From Draba incana (Eukaryota > Streptophyta > Magnoliopsida > Brassicales > Brassicaceae), in NCBI GenBank assembly GCA_963576765.1, contig OY755203.1, positions 15,355,190-15,419,189 on the forward strand: a DNA stretch of 64,000 nt, given 5' to 3'. A program made the position numbers and the translations under genes. Under the pieces are notes generated by a model that saw only the letters and a program-made list of their open reading frames with translations, did not search any database and was not told the DNA's origin. This document shows positions 1 through 11,640 of this stretch, piece by piece; position 1 is the first letter of the stretch, and every line of letters begins with the position of its first letter.

Positions 1-985
1 AAAGAGTATCTTTTGTTTTTAATGCTTTTCCTTGTATTTTAAAAAGAATGATTTCTGATCAGGGAGGAGGATCCTGGTATCACGAAATATTCAATAGACT
101 TGGAGTTTTTTTCTTCTTACGTTTTGAATAAAAGTATTTTATTTCTTCAATTGTTCTTCATCATCCGAATCATTACTTTCACCATTGGAGTTCCTTGTTC
201 ATTTCCGAATCATCATCCAATAATCATCTAGAGAAGAATTCTAAACCCCCTTTTCATTCTCCATTTTCCATTATGAATTCTTATCTATTGATTGTTGCGT
301 TTGATTTGACCATGTCCGAGTAGTTTCATAACTAAGTTGGGATGTTTTCAATGGTGATCTAGGGTCTTTGTTGGTTGAGCCAAATAGGGAATTCTTATGT
401 CTTCATCTCTAGGAAGTCTCAATGCTTAGGCTAAATTGATCACTTAGTCTATGATCTCTAGGTTTAATCTATTCACCAAAAATGATATAGGTTGCTAGAA
501 TTACCTTTGATGAGCATTCGGTGGTAACCAAAACACCATTGATCGTTCCCATTGAATGTGAACATATTGAACCATTGCATTAAGGCTTGTTTACTTCATT
601 ACTAAATCCACTCGAAAGTGTAGGTATTTAGGCTGTAGACAAAGGTATTGATACATCGCCAAAAGCGGGGCAATACATATTTATGTTTGAGTTCTAGACC
701 GCATTTAAATAGACCCTGAATAGAAGCTCAACCCAAGTACCCGAAATCACCAAAGAATCATCTCGGCTTAGTGCCTTTTATCATTGTTTAATTACCGATT
801 TTTATTCCAAGCACCTGCTCATTTACATTGAGCACCTGCTTACGTCAGTTTACAACTCATTTAATTTATCTTAGCTTTATCTGAAATCTATAGATTCATA
901 GTGTAACCTTGGTCTCTGTGGATTCGATACTTTATATACTACTGCTTTTGCCTGTGCACTTGCAGCATTATTTTGGGTTAAAACT
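1..985 (+). repeat. Degenerate Athila/Tat-like LTR fragment
   Basis: There is no supportable coding sequence here. The wording resembles the LTRs of the Athila-like elements later in the window: a 'tgtccgagtagtt' block near 312, and an end-of-LTR block near 910-965 running 'tctctgtggattcgata' to 'tgcacttgcagc'. I see no target-site duplication or primer-binding site, and the left end lies outside the window. It is probably a decayed or solo LTR remnant. Confidence 0.4.
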
Positions 986-1069
986 CGAGACTATCAATCT
1001 TAAGTAGTTCTTAAGATGAAAAAATAAATAAAAAAAATGATAATTGTTGGAAAAACTTAAGAGTTTGAC

Positions 1070-1500
1070 TCTTCATGAAGAAACTTAAGAATCTTATAAG
1101 AACCGGACACGTGTCAAACGTTGAGTGGTTGAGTTGTTTTTAACAAAAAAAAAACCTATGTATAAATGTTTTTATTTAATATATGTTTAAAATTTCATGA
1201 AATTTTATGTATTTTGTATTTTATAAAATGTAGTTTGTTTAAAATAAATAATTTTAAATTAACTAATTTTTTTTTAAGATTCTCAAATTGGGTTGCACCA
1301 ATGGAGGAGAACACAAACAAAATTTTAAATTTTTATGAAATTTATGTATTTTTTATTTTGTAAAATATTGTATGTTTAATCTTAAATTAATATATTTTTT
1401 TAAAAAATATGAACCCCAAATAGAGTTCACCAATGGAGGATAACACAATAAAAAGTTCTTAGTAAAGTTCTTAAAATAAAATTAAGCAAATTTAAATAAA
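1070..1500. repeat. AT-rich tandem duplication, about 132-137 bp unit
   Basis: Two imperfect copies of one unit lie side by side. The block CACCAATGGAGGA occurs at 1296 and again at 1428, and an AT-rich stretch around 'atgaaatttatgtatt' occurs near 1193 and 1333. No gene is supported. It may be an old non-autonomous element; its class is not identifiable. Confidence 0.5.
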
Positions 1501-1673
1501 AAATGTACATTGGCCTTTTCAGAGCCAAACAAAGTAATTGTTGCTAAGGTACACACAAATTTCTTTCTGAGGTTTTTTGGTTATTTTGTTCATATCCTGA
1601 AATTTAAGAGATGCGATATTCCATCAAGACCTTTCTCAAAGTATCCATCTATGTATGCTTTTATGGTTATGTC

Positions 1674-2202
1674 CAGTGTTTTGAAAACCGGACCGGACCG
1701 GGGTCAGACCGGATTCAACCGTGAACCGGCCAGCTAGCCGGGTTGGGTTGACCCGGGTTTGAGGTTTTTTTTTTTTTTTTTTTTTGTAAATTTCCATTTT
1801 TTTTCCTTATTTAAACTTTTTATGATTAAACTTTATAGATTTAAATAATATTTTTGAATTTAATTATCCACCAAAAAAAGTTTTAAATTTAGTTAATTTT
1901 TGTTATGGTTTAATGTTTTTAATTTTTTTTACATATAAACTTAACTATTTCTCATTAAATTTTGTTTTTGAATAGTTTTTTTTGTTACTAAAATAATTTT
2001 AATTTTTTAAAATATATGTTTATTAAAATTATATGTTTATTCAAAGGCTATATTATATATTTGGATATTATAGTTATACAAAACAATTTATATTATTATT
2101 TCTAAAAAAATTATTAAACTGGGTTCGACCCGGTCGGACCACATTGACCCATGACCCAAAAGTATTTCCGGTTTGGTCGCCGGTCCGGTTTTCAAATCAT
2201 TG
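1674..2202. mobile_element. Non-autonomous hAT-type MITE, 529 bp
   Basis: The terminal inverted repeats start CAGTGTTTTGAAAACCGG on the left and, read on the other strand, CAATGATTTGAAAACCGG on the right. The element is flanked by a perfect 8-bp duplication, GTTATGTC, at 1666-1673 and 2203-2210. An 8-bp TSD with CA-N-TG ends is the hAT signature. The interior is AT-rich and non-coding, with ACCGG-rich subterminal blocks. Confidence 0.82.
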
Positions 2203-2279
2203 GTTATGTCTCTGTATTGGAGGGTTTTCTTCGGATGCAAGCTCAATTAAGTAATTAATCCTTGATAAAACATGAGTGG

Positions 2280-2464
2280 AAAATAAAAATTTAACTACGA
2301 CAGGTGCAAGAGAGAGACATATAAACGGACATAGTCGGCCCCACACATGAAAGACCAAACTCCAACCGTCGATTCTAAATCGTCCATTTATATATATATA
2401 TCTTCATTTTACTGCAGCTCTTCTAAGGAAAAATCTTGAAACAAAGCAAGAAACATAAAATAAA
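2280..2464 (+). promoter_or_regulatory. Promoter of dioxygenase copy 1
   Basis: A TATA box (TTTATATATATATATC, 2387-2402) lies about 65 bp before the ATG. The upstream block with 'agtcggccccacacatga' and 'accaaactccaaccg' recurs in front of copy 3 (split between 16020 and 35360) and, more diverged, copies 2 and 4. It is therefore part of the duplicated unit and probably carries the ancestral promoter elements. Confidence 0.6.
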
Positions 2465-3734
2465 ATGTTGGCCAAAAATTCCATCGAATTTGATTCTTAT
2501 ACCGAGCGAAAAGCTTTCGCTGAAACAAAAGAAGGAGTAAAAGGGCTCGTAGACGCTAAAATCACCGAAGTCCCTCGTATTTTCCACATTCCTCAAGATA
2601 CCTTGACTGACAAGAAACCCTATCTCTCTGTTGCAGACCTAGAAATCCCTATTATCGAATTTGCAAGCGTCCACGTGGACCAAGTGTCACGTGAAATAAT
2701 CGTGGAGAAGGTCAGATAGGCGGCAGAGAAGTGGGGATTCTTTCGGGTGCTCAATCATGGTGTTCCTTTAAACGTTCTTGAAGAGATTAAAGATGGAGTT
2801 CGTAGGTTCCACGAAGAAGATCCTGAGGTCAAGAAATCATATTTCTCGCGTGATTCCTCCAAGAGAAATTTTGTTTACCACAGTAATTTCGATCTATACA
2901 CTGCTTCGCCATCTGTTAATTGGAGAGACTCATTCACTTGTTACATGGCTCCAGATCCTCCAACTCCTGAAGAACTCCCAGTTACTTGCAGGTAACGGAA
3001 ACAAACTTTCTTCTATGAATTTTTGGCATTAACTTGAAAAGAGATGAGAGTGATAGATCATTGTTGATTGACTTAGGGATGCTATGTTCGAATACTCAAA
3101 GCATGTGATGAGTTTAGGTGGTTTGCTCTTTGAGCTTCTTTCAGAAGCCTTAGGTTTGAGATCAGAGATCCTTGAGAGTATGGATTGTTTGAAGACTTTG
3201 CTTATGAACTGCCATTATTACCCTCCTTGCCCGCAACCTGACCTAACTTTGGGGATAAGTAAACACTCAGACAATTCTTTCCTCACACTTCTTCTTCAAG
3301 ACAACATCGGTGGTCTTCAAATTCTTCATCAAGACTCTTGGGTTGATGTGTCTCCTCTTCCTGGAGCTCTCATCGTCAACATCGGAGATTTCTTGCAGGT
3401 AAAGCAAGAATCCAAAAAGGCATATACTTAATACCTTAACATTAGATGTGTTTTGTTTATATATGTTGGGATTGATTTTGCAGCTGATAACCAACGATAA
3501 GTTTGTAAGTGTGGAGCACAGGGTGTTGCGAATAGAAAAGGACCAAGGATTTCGGTAGCAAGCTTTTTCAGCACAAGTAAACGTCCAAATTCCACAATTT
3601 ATGGACCGATGAAAGAGCTTGTGTCTGAAAAAAACCCTGCAAAGTACAGAGACATAACCATAAAAGAATACACAGATGGATACTTTGAGAAAGGTCTTGA
3701 TGGAACATCGCATCTTTTGAATTTCAGGATTTAA
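2465..3734 (+). pseudogene. ACC-oxidase-homolog dioxygenase, copy 1 (nonsense codon and frameshift)
   Basis: A three-exon 2-oxoglutarate/Fe(II) dioxygenase of the 1-aminocyclopropane-1-carboxylate oxidase homolog group. Exons are 2465-2991, 3077-3398 and 3484-3734, with GT-AG introns at the same places as the intact copy 2. Two lesions break it. A TAG at 2717-2719 stands where copy 2 has a His codon just before the AEKWGFF stretch. One base is missing near 3527 in exon 3, just after the distal iron-ligand His (VEHRV), which shifts the last 70 or so codons. Upstream of the frameshift the HSD iron motif is still encoded. The absence of other damage suggests recent inactivation. Sequencing error is an alternative for the 1-bp loss but not for both lesions. 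Confidence 0.85.
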
Positions 3735-5230
3735 AAATGAAAAAAGAAAAGAGAAACCCCACAGAAAAAAATGTGTGTTTCTTAGCATCAACTCTGTTCT
3801 TGGCTCTGTAATAATTAAACCAATGTACTAAAAAAAAAAATAAAAAAAATATCGTGTGTATATGAATTGAGTTACTTTGTATTTGGATCTTTTTACTTTA
3901 CCTACAAGTATTAAACTACATATCAATGACTGCGATGCATTGATTTGATCTAAAGATTCAAAACCTTTATTTGCGTATACCTACTCAGTTCATGTTCAAG
4001 AAACAAAAATGAAGTTTTTTTTTCGTTAGAATCAAGAGAATATATACCACACCAATTTAAGATTTGCTTTGAGAACTAACAAAACTGTCGACTCCTACGT
4101 GGATAGTCTTCCGCATCCATATTAAACTATATACATGGATATTTATAACAGCTTTGTTGTGAATCCGGAGGGAAAATGAGATGCATTTTAGGCAAAAACA
4201 CAAGAGAGAATCGAAATTGAGGTAAATACCTTTTGTGTAGAGTTTTTTTCCAATAATACTTCGGTTTTTTATTGGTTGCTAGATAAATACAATGTAATTT
4301 TTTAAAAATGAATGTTAAATTATATTAACAAAAAAAAAATGTTTTACATAAAATGCATCAGTTTTTGAGCTTAATAAAATAGAAAAACAGAATTAGAACT
4401 TGGGTTTAGTCGGTGTATCTTGTTATCAACGAGTCCCAAACCATGAAGTAAAACTTTCATCATAGGCATGGTCTCCGCCGGATAGAGCTCAGACGATTAC
4501 GTATACTCTTCTCCACAATTTTGATTATAGCTACCGATTTGTTTGGATTTTCGCCATAACGTCAACAATTCCGCTCTTTCCAAACATGTCAAATCATTGA
4601 TTGAAAGAGATACCTTATTAGGAAGCGAATAAATTTGTCGATTTGGTTGTATACGTATGATTTACGTAGTAGCCGACGAGCAATGTTATCCCAAATCGCA
4701 GCCACATAACCACACTTGAAAACCAATGATCTAGAGTTTGAGTCTCTTGAATACAAAGCACACAAAGAACAGACGTGTAATTGGATGATCTATAAGTGAA
4801 GTGTGTTTGTGACAAAAATAATAAAGTTGGCTATTATTGAACCAATTTATGATGTCTAAGTTGAACTAATACTCCAATATGTAAATTAAAAAAGTATGGT
4901 TTGAGTTGTTCCTTTGCAATTTTAATTATAGTTTGCTATTATAGATATCTATATCATAAATAGCAAAAAATATTAATTTACACGTGTTTTGAGGATTAGT
5001 GTCACGATATTCTCCCGCTTCATCAAATAGAAGATAATGAGAGCATTGTAAACCGACCTTCTGTAAGTGCTAATTAATACATTTTAAATAGGTTCAACAA
5101 TTGTCTACATCTCTCAAATTGGAAATATTTCTTAAACACTAATACAATTTATGTTCAATCAGATTTACACGACCTGAAGTACTTATTTTACACCAATAAC
5201 CAATATCTCACCTGGTAATGATCTCAAACA
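3735..5230. other. Spacer 3' of copy 1
   Basis: AT-rich, non-coding downstream part of the duplicated unit. The stretch near 3860-3930 and the block at 5090-5200 ('atatttcttaaacac', 'tttacacgacc') match sequence downstream of copies 2 (13210, 13915-13970) and 4 (50640-50690). A minus-strand LINE relic sits at about 4440-4820. The last five bases, AAACA (5226-5230), are the left target-site duplication of Copia-1. Confidence 0.6.
4440..4820 (-). pseudogene. LINE reverse-transcriptase C-terminal fragment (zf-RVT-like)
   Basis: Read on the minus strand, 4815-4618 gives CVLCIQETQTLDHWF, resembling the CxLC...E(T)xDHLFF zinc-binding motif after the reverse transcriptase of plant LINE-1-type elements. 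The downstream wording is too decayed to follow and stops are frequent. It is a small relic with no poly(A) tail or TSD that I can see. The call rests on one motif. Confidence 0.4.
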
Positions 5231-5507
5231 TGTTGGAGTAAGCTTGAAGAAAGCTTGAAGTTTTCCAAAAGAGATTAGGATTAGAAATTATGTTTTGGAT
5301 ATATCTTAACATAATAAGAAAAAGGAAATTATCCTAATAAAGAAAAAAGGAAAACTTGTTTAGGTTTATACTATATAAGGAGATGCAAGGATGTTGCATA
5401 ACTTGTGAGATTGAAATCTTTAGTTTTTGAGTGATTTTTCTAAAGCTAATAAAAGAGAGAGATTCTTTTATAAGCGTTGGTTCTGTATTGTCTTTTTTGC
5501 TTCTATA
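5231..5507 (+). repeat. Copia-1 5' LTR
   Basis: It begins TGTTGGAGTAAGC and ends TTCTATA. It carries a TATA box (ACTATATAAGG, about 5370-5380). The same 277-bp sequence recurs at 9619. Confidence 0.92.
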
Positions 5508-5509
5508 TT

Positions 5510-5521
5510 TGGTATCAGAGC
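5510..5521 (+). promoter_or_regulatory. Copia-1 primer-binding site (tRNA-iMet)
   Basis: TGGTATCAGAGC, complementary to the 3' end of plant initiator tRNA-Met, lies two bases after the 5' LTR. Confidence 0.9.
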
Positions 5522-5605
5522 GCTTCAAAGATCATACAAAAAACAACGGGAGACCTTACCATACTTGCGAAACCCAAAGAAGGAGGAGTCTCTTCTTCTT
5601 CCATC

Positions 5606-6391
5606 ATGTGCCCAATGTTGACATCAATCAACTATACAATGTGGCCCATGAGGATAAAGATAGCACTTAAAGTCCATAAAGTTTGGGAGGATATTGAAAC
5701 AGCGACGGATCCAGTTGATGGCGAGAAGAACAATATGGCTATGACCTTGTTGTTTCAATCGATACCGGAGAACCTCATCTTACAAGTCGGAGAGCTCGAC
5801 ACGGCAAAGAAAGTATGGGAAGCAATTCGAGCTCGACATGTGGGAGCAGAGAGGGTTAGAGAGGCGAGACTACAAACTCTAATGGCTGAGTTTGATCATT
5901 TGAAGATGAAGGATTCGGAGACAATTGATGATTTTGTTGGAAAACTATCTGAGATATCATCAAAATTTGCGGTCCTAGGAGATAACATTGAAGAATCAAA
6001 GCTGGTCAAAAAGTTTCTCAAGAGTCTTCCTCGAAGAAAATACATACATATCGTGGCATCTCTAGAACAAGTTCTAGATCTTAAGAATACGACTTTTGAA
6101 GACATCGTAGGACGTTTAAAAGCATATAAAGAGCGTATTTAAGAAGAAGAAGAAGTTCAGGAGGACCAAAGTAAGTTGATGTATGCAAATATTGATTCAC
6201 AGATGGTTCAGTTCAATAGGGAATATAATGGAGATTATAGAGGAAGAGGTCGTGGATGAAGAGGTTTCTATAGAGGCCGAGAATGTGGCCATAATGGTGG
6301 AAGAGATTTATCACAAGTCACATATTTTTGATGTGATAAAACGGGTCACTTTGCGTTTGAATGCCCGAACCGTTTACTTAAGCTACAAGAA
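5606..6391 (+). pseudogene. Copia-1 gag (stops in C-terminal part)
   Basis: The UBN2/Ty1-type capsid is readable from the ATG at 5606 (MCPMLTSINYTMW) through the conserved KARLQTLMAEF-like, LSEISSKFA and KKFLKSLP regions to about 6139. A TAA at 6140-6142 then interrupts it. The same frame continues with two more stops through an RG-rich stretch and a damaged zinc knuckle (CDKTGHFAFECP, first Cys replaced by a stop) and into pol. Gag and pol were therefore originally one polyprotein frame. Confidence 0.82.
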
Positions 6392-8083
6392 ATGCAAGAG
6401 AGTGTTAACAAGGATACACAGGAAGCAGACGAGCTCATGATGCATGAAGTAGTCTATTTGAATGAGAAGAATTGCGTACCTAGTAAGTTTGAGACAAATA
6501 CGGACGAGGATAATGTGTGGTACCTTGACAACGGAGCTAGTAATCATATGACTGGAGATCGAAGATACTTTGACAAGCTTGATTACTCTATTATTGGAAA
6601 AGTGAGATTTGGTGATGATTCACGAATCGATATCAAAGGAAAAGGGACAATCGAGTTTGTTGATCTAAATAAAAAGCCAAGAATAATGAATGATGTTTAT
6701 TTCATCCCTGATTTGAAAAGCAATATCATAAGCCTTAGACAGGCTACAGAGTCAGGATGTGATATACGGCTAAAAGGAAACTACTTGACGATGCTTGATC
6801 GTGATGGGAATCTACTGGTCAAAACAGAGAGATCTAAGAACTGTTTGTACAAGGTACGGATGGGGTTGAGAAACAATGCAGTTCTACATTATTCTGCTAT
6901 TAATGAGTCAAGTCAGTGGCATGCAAGGATGGGACACGTGAACTTTGCAACTCTAGCCTCAATGTTGAATAAAGAAGTTGTGATAGGAGCTCCAAAGATT
7001 ACTCTTGAAAAAGAAATCTGCAGCTCATGCTTACTTGGGAAGCAAGCTAGACATATGTTTCCTCAAATAACCATATTTCGAGCAACAAAGAAGTTAGAGC
7101 TCATCCATGGCGATTTATGTGGCTCCATTACACCGAGTACAAGTGCTGGAAATAGGTATATTTTTGTCCTTATTGACGATTATTCTCGTTACATGTGGAC
7201 AATTTTATTGAAGGAAAAGGGAGAAGCATTTCAAAAATTCCAGAAGTTTAAGGCCTTGATAGAGAAAGAATCAGGAGAAAAGATACAAACTTTCAGGACA
7301 GACAGAGGAGGAGAGTTTGTATCTCTTGAGTTTAACTCGTTTTGTGAAGATGCTGGCATTAAACGACACTTGACAACTCTGTACTCTCCACAACAGAATG
7401 GAGTAGTAGAAAGGCGTAACCGTACTCTAATGGAGATGGCCAGAAGTATCTTAAAGCATATGCACATGCCAAATTACCTATGGGGAGAAGCGGTAAGTCA
7501 TTCTACTTATCTCTTAAATAGAGTCTTGACACAGGCCTTGAAGGACAAAACCCCATATGAATGTTTTCGGGATAAGAAGCCAACGATAGAGCACATTAGG
7601 GTCTTTGGGTGCATTGGATATACAAAAGTTGATCAACCGCATCTAAAGAAGCTAGATGATAGAACACGGATGCTAGTTCATTTAGGAACCGAACAAGGTT
7701 CTAAGGCATATCGTCTAATGGATCCACAAAAGAAGAAAATTATAGTAAGCCGTGATGTTGTTTTTGATGAGTCAAAGGGTTGGAACTGGAATTACAAATA
7801 CTCAACTCAAGAATGTGGTGAAAGCTTTAAAATTATGTTCGATGTTTTTGGAAATCATGGACTTCAAAACAAAGAAGAGAATGAAGTAGATTCAGTAGAT
7901 GGGCTCGGAGAGAATGGTCATGAACTAGCACTAGAACATGAAACAGAGGAGGAGCAAGAGCCTGAGGCAGAGCATGAGGCAGAGCATGGAACAGAACCGC
8001 AAACTATTTTATGGAGAACGCAAAGACAGAGTGTTAAGCCAAAACGTTTTGAAGATTATGCTTTTGCTTTTATGGTTGAATAA
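6392..8083 (+). pseudogene. Copia-1 protease/pre-integrase/integrase section of pol
   Basis: An uninterrupted 563-codon stretch in the gag frame, with residues numbered from 6392. The protease core WYLDNGASNHM is at 43-53. The GAG-pre-integrase HHCC zinc site is His177, His182, Cys210, Cys213. The integrase catalytic triad is Asp241, Asp304 and Glu340, which fits the D,D-35-E spacing. It ends in tandem stops (TAA TGA, from 8081) where the frame moves to the reverse-transcriptase section. Catalytic residues survive, but this is a fragment of a polyprotein and cannot be translated as originally organised. Confidence 0.85.
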
Positions 8084-9610
8084 TGAACCAAGAAACTTTC
8101 ATGAGGCAAAGGATATAAAGAAGTGGATATGTGCTTGTGAGGAAGACATGAGCTCAATAGAGAAGCATAGGACTTGGGATCTTGTTGATTTGCATATAAG
8201 AGTAAAACCCATTGGTTTGAAGTGGGTTTTTAAGCTTAAGAGGAACTCGGATGGGAGTATCAATAAGTATAAAGCTCGATTAGCTGCTAAAGGTTATGTG
8301 CAAAAGTATGGTGTTGATTTTAAGGAAGTCTTTGCTCCATTGGCTAGGATCGAGACTATAAGACTTCTCATTGATCTTGCGGCTTCACATAGTTGGGAGA
8401 TACATCATCTTGATGTTAAAACAACCTTCTTATATGGAGAACTCAAAGAAACGGTGTATGTCTATCAACCTTAAGGGTTTGAGAAGAAAGGGAGTGAAGG
8501 AAAAGTTTATAAGCTCAATAAAGCATTGTATGGCTTAATACATGTGCCTAGAGCATGGAACAATAAACTAAACCATATTCTTATGGAGCTTTAGTTTGAA
8601 AAATGTTCCAAGGAACCCTCAGTATACCGAAAGAAGGTTAACAATAATCTCTTGGTTGTTTGTCACAGGAACAAGTCTAGATGTCATTATCAAATTTAAG
8701 GAGGAGATGGCTTCTAAATTTAAGATGAGTGATCTTGGAAGGTTAACATATTATCTTGGTATTCAAGTGAATCAACACCAAGGCGGAATCACGTTGAATC
8801 AAGAACGTTATGCTAACAAGATTTTAGAAGAGGCAGGAATAGAAGGTTGTAATCTGGTTCATACACCCATGGAGACAGAGTTAAAGTTGTCCAAAGCCGA
8901 GGATGAAGAAGAAATTGATGTAACGATTTATAGAAAGAATATTGATTGTCTCAGGTACTTGTTACATACTAGACTAGATCTATCATATTGTGTAGGGATG
9001 CTAAGCAGATATATGCAGAGTCCAAGACACTTACATGGAGTAGCAATGAAACACTGCTTAAGATATGTAAAGGGGACTACTACTCTTGGCTTGTCTTATG
9101 GGAGGTCAAAGTTACCAAAGTTAATAGGTTACAGTGACAGTAGCTATAACATTGATCCGGATGATGGAAGAAGTATCTCAGGTCACATCTTTTACCTAGG
9201 AGATAGTCCAGTTACATGGTGTTCACAAAAGCAAAATGTTGTGTCTTTATCGTCTTGTGAAGCTGAGTTTATGGCTGGGACTGAAGCTGCAAAACAAGCA
9301 ATATGGTTGCAAGATTTGTTGTTTGAGATTATCGGTGATGCATCAGAGAAGGTCATTATCCGCATTAACAACTAATCGGCGATTGCTCTCACAAGAAACC
9401 CCGTTTTCCATGGAAGAAGTAAACATATACAAAGGCATTATCACTATATACGAGAGTGTGTTGAGAATGGACGAAAATGAGGTAGAGCATGTTCCAGGAA
9501 GCGAGCAAAAGGCAGACATACTTACAAAGACTTTGGGAAGAAGTAAATTCAGAGAAATGAGGGAGCTCATGGGCGTTCAAGATTTGGCAAGATTAGAGAT
9601 CAAGCTTAAG
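8084..9610 (+). pseudogene. Copia-1 reverse transcriptase/RNase H section, YVDD deleted
   Basis: RVT_2-type reverse transcriptase in pieces. Frame one runs to a TAA at 8472-8474 (LKWVFKLKRN, HHLDVKTTFLYGEL) and another stop near 8593. Then, between LLVV and VTGTSLD near 8656-8668, about 23-26 bp are missing. That segment should encode the catalytic YVDD motif, and its loss shifts the frame. RNase H follows (GYSDSSYNIDPDDG, SSCEAEFMA) to a TAA at 9373-9375 where a Lys codon is expected, with remnants up to the 3' LTR. Confidence 0.83.
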
Positions 9611-9618
9611 GAGGAGAT

Positions 9619-9895
9619 TGTTGGAGTAAGCTTGAAGAAAGCTTGAAGTTTTCCAAAAGAGATTAGGACTAGAAATTATGTTTTGGAGATATCTTAACAT
9701 AATAAGAAAAAGGAAATTGTCCTAATAAAGAAAAAAGGAAAACTTATTTAGGTTTATACTATATAAGGAGATAAAAGAATGTTTCATAACTTGTGAGATT
9801 GAAAGCTTTAGTTTTTGAGTGATTTTTCTATGGCTAATAAAAGAGAGAGATTCTTTTATAAACGTTGGTTATGTATTGTCTTTCTTGCTTCTATA
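9619..9895 (+). repeat. Copia-1 3' LTR
   Basis: A 277-bp copy of the LTR at 5231, preceded by the purine tract AAGGAGGAGAT and followed by the TSD AAACA. Confidence 0.92.
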
Positions 9896-10161
9896 AAACA
9901 AGCCTATAGATTCTTGGTTCGAGTGGCTCTTAAGACGAGAACATATAATATGCTCTGGTCTAAGAGGGTGTACCGGTCCAAACCCAGAACCTCTTAGTTA
10001 TTAAAAAGAAAAGAACTTAGTTTACCTCATTCTATCTATATCCAACACTGATATACACCTAAGATGTGGGCGAGGAGGGATTCGAACACCCGACACCTTT
10101 ATCTTTCGATAAACTCTCACCATTTTAGAGCATAAAGAATACCATATGGTTACAAGGTTTT
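9896..10161. other. Spacer with a possible SINE/tRNA-like remnant
   Basis: No gene. On the minus strand near 10080-10100 the phrase GTTCGAATCCCTCC resembles a tRNA T-arm or SINE B-box, but no A-box or full cloverleaf can be drawn. The last five bases are the TRIM target duplication GTTTT. Confidence 0.35.
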
Positions 10162-10957
10162 TGTAACGCCCCGACCGCCCCTCTCATGGGCTCCGTCTAC
10201 TCTCAGGCCCGTGGTCCCAACATGTTCGACGGTCGGTGCGTTAGTCCGAGAGGCTCAGAATTCATGTTTACTGACTCTGCAAATCACCACGCAATCTTTC
10301 CTCGTATTTTGACCTCACTCACACGATAATGGAAATGAATTCCCAGTAGGTTATCCATCTTGAAACTACTCCAGCTCAAGTACGCTTAACTCTGAAGTTC
10401 TTTCAAGACCTGTGATCGAAAAGATAAGTGCACTTTGGTGATATAGGTAGTCAAATCAATTCCTTTAAGCCTCTCCGTATATACCGCATATACCATATAT
10501 GCTATGAAACCGGGGTGTCACAATCCCCCCCACTAACATATCGTTACCCCGACAGTCTGACTCTTCACAGATGTCAGGGTTCGCTCTGATACCACTTGTA
10601 ATGCCCCGACCGCCCCTCTCATGGGCCCCATCCACTTTCAGGCCCGTGGGTCCACCATGTCCGACTGTCGGTACGTTAGTCCGGGAGGCTCGGAAGTCAT
10701 GTTTACTGATCCTACAAATCACTACGCGATCTTTCCTCGTGTTTTGACCTCACTCACACGATACTGGAAATGACTTCCCTGTAGGTCACCCATCTTGAAA
10801 CTACTCCAGCTCAAACACGCTTAACTCTGGAGTTTTCTCAAGACCTGTAATCGAAAAGATAAGTGCACTTTGGTGATATAGGTAGCCAAATCAATTTCTT
10901 TAAGTCTCTCCGCATATACCGCATATATCATATATGCTCTTAAACCGGGGTGTCACA
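10162..10957 (-). mobile_element. TRIM retrotransposon with a 74-bp interior
   Basis: Two 361-bp LTRs (10162-10522 and 10597-10957) flank only 74 bp. Read on the minus strand, the interior is a tRNA-Met primer-binding site (TGGTATCAGAGC, 10583-10594) followed by a G-rich polypurine tract next to 10523. The TSD is GTTTT at 10157-10161 and 10958-10962. There is no coding capacity, so mobility must be supplied in trans. The LTRs differ at roughly 8-10% of sites by eye, so this is an old copy. Confidence 0.92.
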
Positions 10958-10962
10958 GTTTT

Positions 10963-11640
10963 CCTCACTCTCGTTGTCCCAGTTATTTTCTAAGTCCTAG
11001 AAACCCTTCTATCTGAGAATTTTATGCTCCAACTTTGTAAGACTAACAAAATTTTCTGATTTAATGGAGAAATAGTCATTTGTACTCTTATCTTTATCAA
11101 ATTAATATTTCCATCTCTCTTTAAATCTTCCAAATATCTTCCAAACTAAAGAAAAAAAATTCCAATTGTATTTTGCTTTTAGTAGTATCTCCAAATCATG
11201 CTCCAATAATATTTTCATAAATCTTAGAAATCCAAATGCGTAGACAAATTCAAAAACACTTTGTGTTAAGTCGTTGGTCAAAAGCAACAACATCATGTTC
11301 ATCCAGTTGTTGGTATAGACAAGATTTTGTGTAACTAAATTTGTCTTCCTCCTCAACTTAAACTTACCCACTTATGAGAATTTGTGGCTAAGTATCCAAA
11401 TTTGAATTCAAATTGAACTATAAGTCTTTATAATTCATATCTTGATGGTACCGTTAGATTATGATTCGGAATGGTAGACCAGGTCACGACTGTCTAATAA
11501 AAAATTTTAACCATGAGTTTGACATAAAATATCTTTTCACATCATTGATAAAACCATCGTGGTAGTCGGAAAAACTCAAAATTCTCTCGTCACTGCTATA
11601 TGCATAATTAAGTAATTGGTCCATAACATAAAACAAAATT
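10963..11640. other. Spacer and distal 5' flank of copy 2
   Basis: Non-coding. The block from about 11375 to 11540 ('aatttgaattcaaattgaa', 'ggtaccgttagattatga', 'catgagtttgacataaaat') recurs before copy 4 (45165-45340) and, more diverged, before copy 3 (14140-14270). It marks the start of the duplicated unit. Nothing else is recognisable. Confidence 0.55.

Larger units (their letters stand above)
5231..9895 (+). mobile_element. Copia-1, full-length decayed Ty1/copia retrotransposon
   Basis: The element has two 277-bp LTRs (5231-5507, 9619-9895), a primer-binding site complementary to initiator tRNA-Met at 5510, and a purine tract just before the 3' LTR. A perfect 5-bp TSD, AAACA, flanks it (5226-5230, 9896-9900). 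Domain order is gag, protease, integrase, reverse transcriptase, RNase H, which defines Copia. The LTRs differ at about 14 of 277 sites by eye (about 5%), so the insertion is moderately old. The coding region is broken by several stops and frameshifts. Confidence 0.93.

Noticed and set aside
3267..3791. 174-codon minus-strand open stretch across dioxygenase copy 1 exons 2-3
   Set aside because: It is antisense to clear exons and introns of the dioxygenase and has no domain wording of its own.
10075..10105. tRNA gene suggested by GGATTCGAACACCCGAC
   Set aside because: Only the T-arm-like phrase is present; no acceptor stem, D-arm or anticodon arm can be drawn around it. At most a SINE-type remnant.
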